From: Gordonia hongkongensis
GTDB lineage: Bacteria > Actinomycetota > Actinomycetes > Mycobacteriales > Mycobacteriaceae
Reading direction: 5' to 3'
Assembly (NCBI RefSeq): GCF_023078355.1
Contig: NZ_CP095552.1
Span: 3,534,001 to 3,598,000, forward strand
Length of the DNA: 64,000 nt
The notes under the pieces were generated by a model. That model was not told the origin of the DNA and searched no databases. It saw only the letters and a list, made by a program, of their open reading frames with translations. How positions within the stretch are numbered: position 1 is the first letter of the stretch; the number at the start of each line of letters is the position of its first letter. Position numbers and translations under genes: made by a program. This document shows positions 58,084 through 64,000 of the stretch, one piece after another.

Positions 58084-59097
58084 TTGAACATCGTCGTGAC
58101 CCCTTCGAACCTCCCCTTGTCGATCCTGGATCTCGCGCAGATCGGTCGTGACGAGACTGCCGCGCAAAGCCTGTCCGCCAGTGTCGATCTCGCACAGAAC
58201 GCGGAGAAGTGGGGCTACCGCCGGATCTGGTACGCCGAGCACCACAACATGTCGGCCATCGCGTCGTCGGCACCGGCGGTGCTCATCGCACACATCGCCG
58301 CGCACACCTCGACCATCCGTCTCGGCGCCGGCGGCGTGATGCTGCCGAACCATTCCCCGCTGACCATCGCCGAGCAGTTCGGCACACTCGCCGAACTCCA
58401 TCCCGGGCGCATCGACCTCGGGCTCGGGCGCGCGCCCGGCAGCGATCAGCAGACCTTCGCGGCCCTGCGCCGCACCCACGCCTCCGCGGAGCGGTTCCCG
58501 CACGACGTCCTGGAGCTGCAGGCCTTCCTCGGCGACGAGTCGCGTGTCGAAGGCGTTCGCGCGACCCCGGGCGCGGGCACCCACGTGCCGCTCTACATCC
58601 TCGGCTCGTCGCTGTTCGGCGCGCAGCTCGCCGCGGCCCTCGGACTTCCGTACGCCTTCGCCTCCCACTTCGCGCCGCAGGCGCTCACCGAGGCCGTGGC
58701 GTTGTACCGCCGCGAGTTCCGGCCGTCGGAGGTCCTCGCCGAGCCCTACGTCATCGCGGGTGTCGGAGCGATCGCCGACGAGGACGCCGACCGTGCGCAG
58801 GCGCAGCTGCAGATCGCGAAACGTCAACGCGTGTCGCTGCTCTACGGCCGCGGCCGGACCTTCACCGACGAGGAAGCCGACGCCATCCTCTCGATGCCGC
58901 AGGGACGCCAGATCGACGAGATGCTGACGTACTCGGGTGTCGGGACGCCGGGCGAGGTGCGCGACTACCTCTCGTGGTTCGCCGGGCACGCCGACGCAGA
59001 CGAGCTGATCGTCGCGTCGCTGGCGCCCGATCGTGACGTGTGGCTGGGCACCTTCGGCCACCTCGCGCCGGTGAACTCACCGGTCGCCGCCGGCTGA
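58084..59097 (+). CDS. LLM-class flavin-dependent oxidoreductase
   Basis: 337-residue TIM-barrel enzyme of the bacterial luciferase superfamily. [20 protein letters not shown] near the start and [20 protein letters not shown] with [11 protein letters not shown] define the MsnO8-like group, which uses FMN. The start is a TTG at 58084 or a GTG at 58096; an ATG at 58021 is closed by an in-frame stop. The substrate is unknown. It converges on the cupin gene. Confidence 0.85.
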   Translation: MNIVVTPSNLPLSILDLAQIGRDETAAQSLSASVDLAQNAEKWGYRRIWYAEHHNMSAIASSAPAVLIAHIAAHTSTIRLGAGGVMLPNHSPLTIAEQFGTLAELHPGRIDLGLGRAPGSDQQTFAALRRTHASAERFPHDVLELQAFLGDESRVEGVRATPGAGTHVPLYILGSSLFGAQLAAALGLPYAFASHFAPQALTEAVALYRREFRPSEVLAEPYVIAGVGAIADEDADRAQAQLQIAKRQRVSLLYGRGRTFTDEEADAILSMPQGRQIDEMLTYSGVGTPGEVRDYLSWFAGHADADELIVASLAPDRDVWLGTFGHLAPVNSPVAAG

Positions 59098-59118
59098 CCG
59101 AGATCCGAGGGCAGACCG

Positions 59119-59568
59119 TCAGGCCAGCCGGAAGTCCTCGAAGTCGAACCCGGGCACGACGATACAGCTGACTAGTGACGGCTCGTCCCCGGCGGGCCGT
59201 GCACGCTGCCACACGCCCGGCGGCACGAGCGCCTGGGGTCGGTGACCGGCCTCGATGTCGGGTCCGACGAGAACTGTCGTCGGGTCACCGGGGACATCGG
59301 CGTCCCCGCCGAGATCGAGTTCGACCGGCGCTCCTCGATGGTGCAGCCACAGTTCGGCGCCGCGTACCGTGTGCCACGCCGACTCGTCGCCCGGCATGAG
59401 GACGAAGTAGATCGCCGTGCCGGCGGCACGGTCGCCGGTATAGCCGTCGGCAAGCGACGCCGACGGCACGACGACGTCGCTCCGCCACGTCTCCCGGAAC
59501 CAGCCGCCTTCCGGATGGGGTTGCAGATCAAGAGCTTTCACCCATTCCGGCGGTACCGCAGCGCTCAC
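59119..59568 (-). CDS. Cupin (DUF985 family) protein
   Basis: 149-residue single-domain cupin: HPEGGWFRETWRS at the start, the strand TAIYFVLMPGDESAWHTVRGAELW with the metal-site histidine, and VPPGVWQRARP. Its function is unknown. The GTG overlaps the stop of the PTH2 gene (GTGA). Confidence 0.85.
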   Translation of the reverse strand: MSAAVPPEWVKALDLQPHPEGGWFRETWRSDVVVPSASLADGYTGDRAAGTAIYFVLMPGDESAWHTVRGAELWLHHRGAPVELDLGGDADVPGDPTTVLVGPDIEAGHRPQALVPPGVWQRARPAGDEPSLVSCIVVPGFDFEDFRLA

Positions 59569-60341
59569 GTGTCCTCCTGGGCCCGGATGACCTCGGCGAT
59601 GACGGTCACCGAACCGGGCGCGATCTCGGTGAACCCGGCGTCTCGAACGGCCACCGCCCTCCCGGCGGCATCGGCGGAGAGCAGTTCTCGCCACCGCCCG
59701 GGCGTGGCCTGACGGACCGCGAGCGGGCAGTCGTCCCGACGCCACTCGATCGCGTCGTCCGCGGCGAGGAGCTTGGCCGCCAGCATCGACGCGTGACCGA
59801 CCTGCGCGGCCAGTTTGCCGACAGTCATCGGCAGGTCGGGATTGGTCCACAGCACGACGCCCGAGACCGGCGGCTGCTCGGGCAGCTCTCCCTCGACCTC
59901 GGTCCCACCGATCTGCAGCTTCGCCACACGCCGGTCGAGGTCACCGACGCGGCCGGGCACGAACGCCCGTGCCGACGCCCCGCCCTCGGTCGCGGTCACA
60001 CCCCAGACCTCCTGCGCGGCAGCCCATTGCGCGCCACGCGCGCGCCGGGCGATCTTCCGGATTCGTGCGTCGCACCAGGCGTCCATCGCCGCCGACCACG
60101 GACCGTCGCCCGCACTTCGTTCGTCGAGGCACAGTAACGCCACCGCTCGCGCCGCCGCGGTCAGCAGTTCGGTGCGGTCGGGCGGATCGTTCTTCTCGAT
60201 GCGGAGCACCATCGCCATCGCCAGGACGTCGGCGGGGTCAGACGGGTCGTCACCGCCTCCGACGTAGGCGACCAGCCGCCGATGATCGGCAACGATCGCT
60301 TCCGGATCGACCTGCGGAGAGACCGTGCGCTCGGATCCCAT
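59565..60341 (-). CDS. Peptidyl-tRNA hydrolase 2 (PTH2)-domain protein
   Basis: 258 residues. The C-terminal 115 residues form a PTH2 domain with DLPMTVGKLAAQVGHASMLA, the conserved lysine, glutamine and histidine set of archaeal/eukaryotic-type peptidyl-tRNA hydrolase. The N-terminal 140 residues are helical and unassigned. It would recycle peptidyl-tRNA or act on another aminoacyl ester. It lies 14 bp after serB. Confidence 0.82.
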   Translation of the reverse strand: MGSERTVSPQVDPEAIVADHRRLVAYVGGGDDPSDPADVLAMAMVLRIEKNDPPDRTELLTAAARAVALLCLDERSAGDGPWSAAMDAWCDARIRKIARRARGAQWAAAQEVWGVTATEGGASARAFVPGRVGDLDRRVAKLQIGGTEVEGELPEQPPVSGVVLWTNPDLPMTVGKLAAQVGHASMLAAKLLAADDAIEWRRDDCPLAVRQATPGRWRELLSADAAGRAVAVRDAGFTEIAPGSVTVIAEVIRAQEDT

Positions 60342-60355
60342 GGAGCGGTGCGAGG

Positions 60356-63386
<3,031 letters not shown>

Positions 63387-63677
63387 AGATCCTCCTCTTG
63401 CCCGAACCCGACGCCGAACCCCTTCGGCCGTCGGTCGGCACATGAACAAACCGAGCGCTGGTTACTGATCCTAAACCCTCACCGGTGCCCGGGCCGAGCG
63501 GGTCCTACGATCTGTCGTATTCGATGTCGGAGCCACCGGATCGGCAGTGCTCATCGGCGGTTTCTTCGACGACGCGCCAGGCTCTCGGAGCACCCCTCCG
63601 ATCACCGGCGTCCGGCGCCCGGGAGTGCGCATCCGAGCCTACTCCGGGTGCCTCGGGACCGGTGCTAGGTTGGGCGG
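63387..63677. other. 291-bp divergent region, ctaD / fecB-like gene
   Basis: On the ctaD side TAGGAT (plus 63468-63473) is a possible -10 about 80 bp before the GTG. A small inverted repeat TACGA-tctg-TCGTA lies at 63506-63519. The fecB-like -10 TAGGTT is at 63666-63671. No gene seen. Confidence 0.4.
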
Positions 63678-64000
63678 GTGCAACGGAGGGTCACGGTCGC
63701 GAACGAGGCCGCCAGAAGTGTCGAGGCAGCCACCGGCGAGACCCGGTGCTCACTCGTCCGACGCATTGGCCTGGCGACCACGATCGGGTTGACCGTGGTC
63801 GCGCTGGCCGCCTGTTCGGGCGAGGAGCCGCTGACGACTCCGGACGGCTCCCCCATCTCCACCGTGACGACACGGGTGGCGGAGGTGAACATCGTCTCGG
63901 CCGACCGTGATTACGCGAAGACCTGCCTCGCCCCCACCGCGCCGGATCCGGATGAGGCCGACGTCGAACGCATCGTCGTGACCGACCCCGCTGTTCTCGA
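63678..64000 (+). CDS. fecB: FecB-like substrate-binding lipoprotein (partial, runs off window)
   Basis: Only the first 107 codons are present. The GTG start is followed by a basic region (RR at 28-29), a hydrophobic segment and lipobox LAAC (Cys46), then a linker and the beginning of a periplasmic-binding domain at VERIVVTDPAVL. In M. tuberculosis FecB (Rv3044) also faces ctaD and is linked to siderophore binding. TAGGTT ends 6 bases before the GTG (leaderless). Confidence 0.8.
   Translation, partial: MQRRVTVANEAARSVEAATGETRCSLVRRIGLATTIGLTVVALAACSGEEPLTTPDGSPISTVTTRVAEVNIVSADRDYAKTCLAPTAPDPDEADVERIVVTDPAVL

Overview
The window is high-GC actinobacterial DNA, about two-thirds G+C by eye, with abundant GTG starts and TANNNT -10 boxes. 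From remembered gene order it follows the Mycobacterium tuberculosis block Rv2987c (leuD) to Rv3044 (fecB) closely. A Corynebacterium-type ilvD, several inserted genes and short palindromic repeats point to another member of the Mycobacteriales, most likely Gordonia or a close relative. No insertion sequence, prophage or CRISPR array was seen. This is core chromosome with scattered small insertions.

Positions 1-13.3 kb hold leuD and leuC (minus) facing an IclR-type regulator over a short intergenic with a good match to the corynebacterial LtbR operator. Next come a PPOX-fold oxidoreductase, tRNA-Glu and tRNA-Gln, gltX, an alpha/beta hydrolase, an FAH-family enzyme, an MFS transporter, the serA-leuB pair, a secreted chymotrypsin-fold protease and a second alpha/beta hydrolase. 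Positions 13.3-21.3 kb carry ilvB-ilvN-ilvC, preceded by a 15-residue leader peptide rich in Ile, Leu and Val and a Rho-independent attenuator. A PH-domain membrane protein, mgtE and ilvD follow. Leucine, isoleucine/valine and serine synthesis are therefore clustered.

Positions 21.3-34.5 kb hold doxX, an lppZ-like lipoprotein gene, gatB, a PspC protein, pfkA, a LuxR/histidine-kinase pair, a secreted phospholipase A2 coupled to a membrane alpha/beta hydrolase, gatC-gatA, an ACT protein and a macro-domain protein. gltX, tRNA-Gln and gatCAB together supply the indirect route to Gln-tRNA. Positions 34.5-45 kb hold ligA, a YjbR/MmcQ protein, the iscS-mnmA-methionine-synthase-like operon (tRNA thiolation), a DUF4334 protein, an acyltransferase pair resembling OlsB/OlsA, and etfB-etfA.

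Positions 45-51 kb match the mycobacterial cluster for methylglucose lipopolysaccharide and alpha-glucan: a methyltransferase, a GH57 enzyme, a GT4 glycosyltransferase and a left-handed-beta-helix acyltransferase. The GH57/GT4 pair shows two single-base frameshift signatures, each at a homopolymer. Positions 51-64 kb hold a beta-propeller lipoprotein, an enoyl-CoA hydratase operon with two methyltransferase-like proteins, a stand-alone LigD-type polymerase, a MarR/mycothiol-enzyme pair with clear operators, an ABC ATPase plus Nudix hydrolase, a luciferase-like oxidoreductase, the ctaD-serB-PTH2-cupin operon, and the start of a fecB-like lipoprotein gene cut by the window edge.

Regulatory signals stand out more than new genes: the ilv attenuator, the LtbR-like site, a shared TACC-N4-GGTA operator at etfB and echA, MarR half-sites, and more than fifteen genes whose -10 box lies 6-8 bases before the start codon, which predicts leaderless mRNAs.
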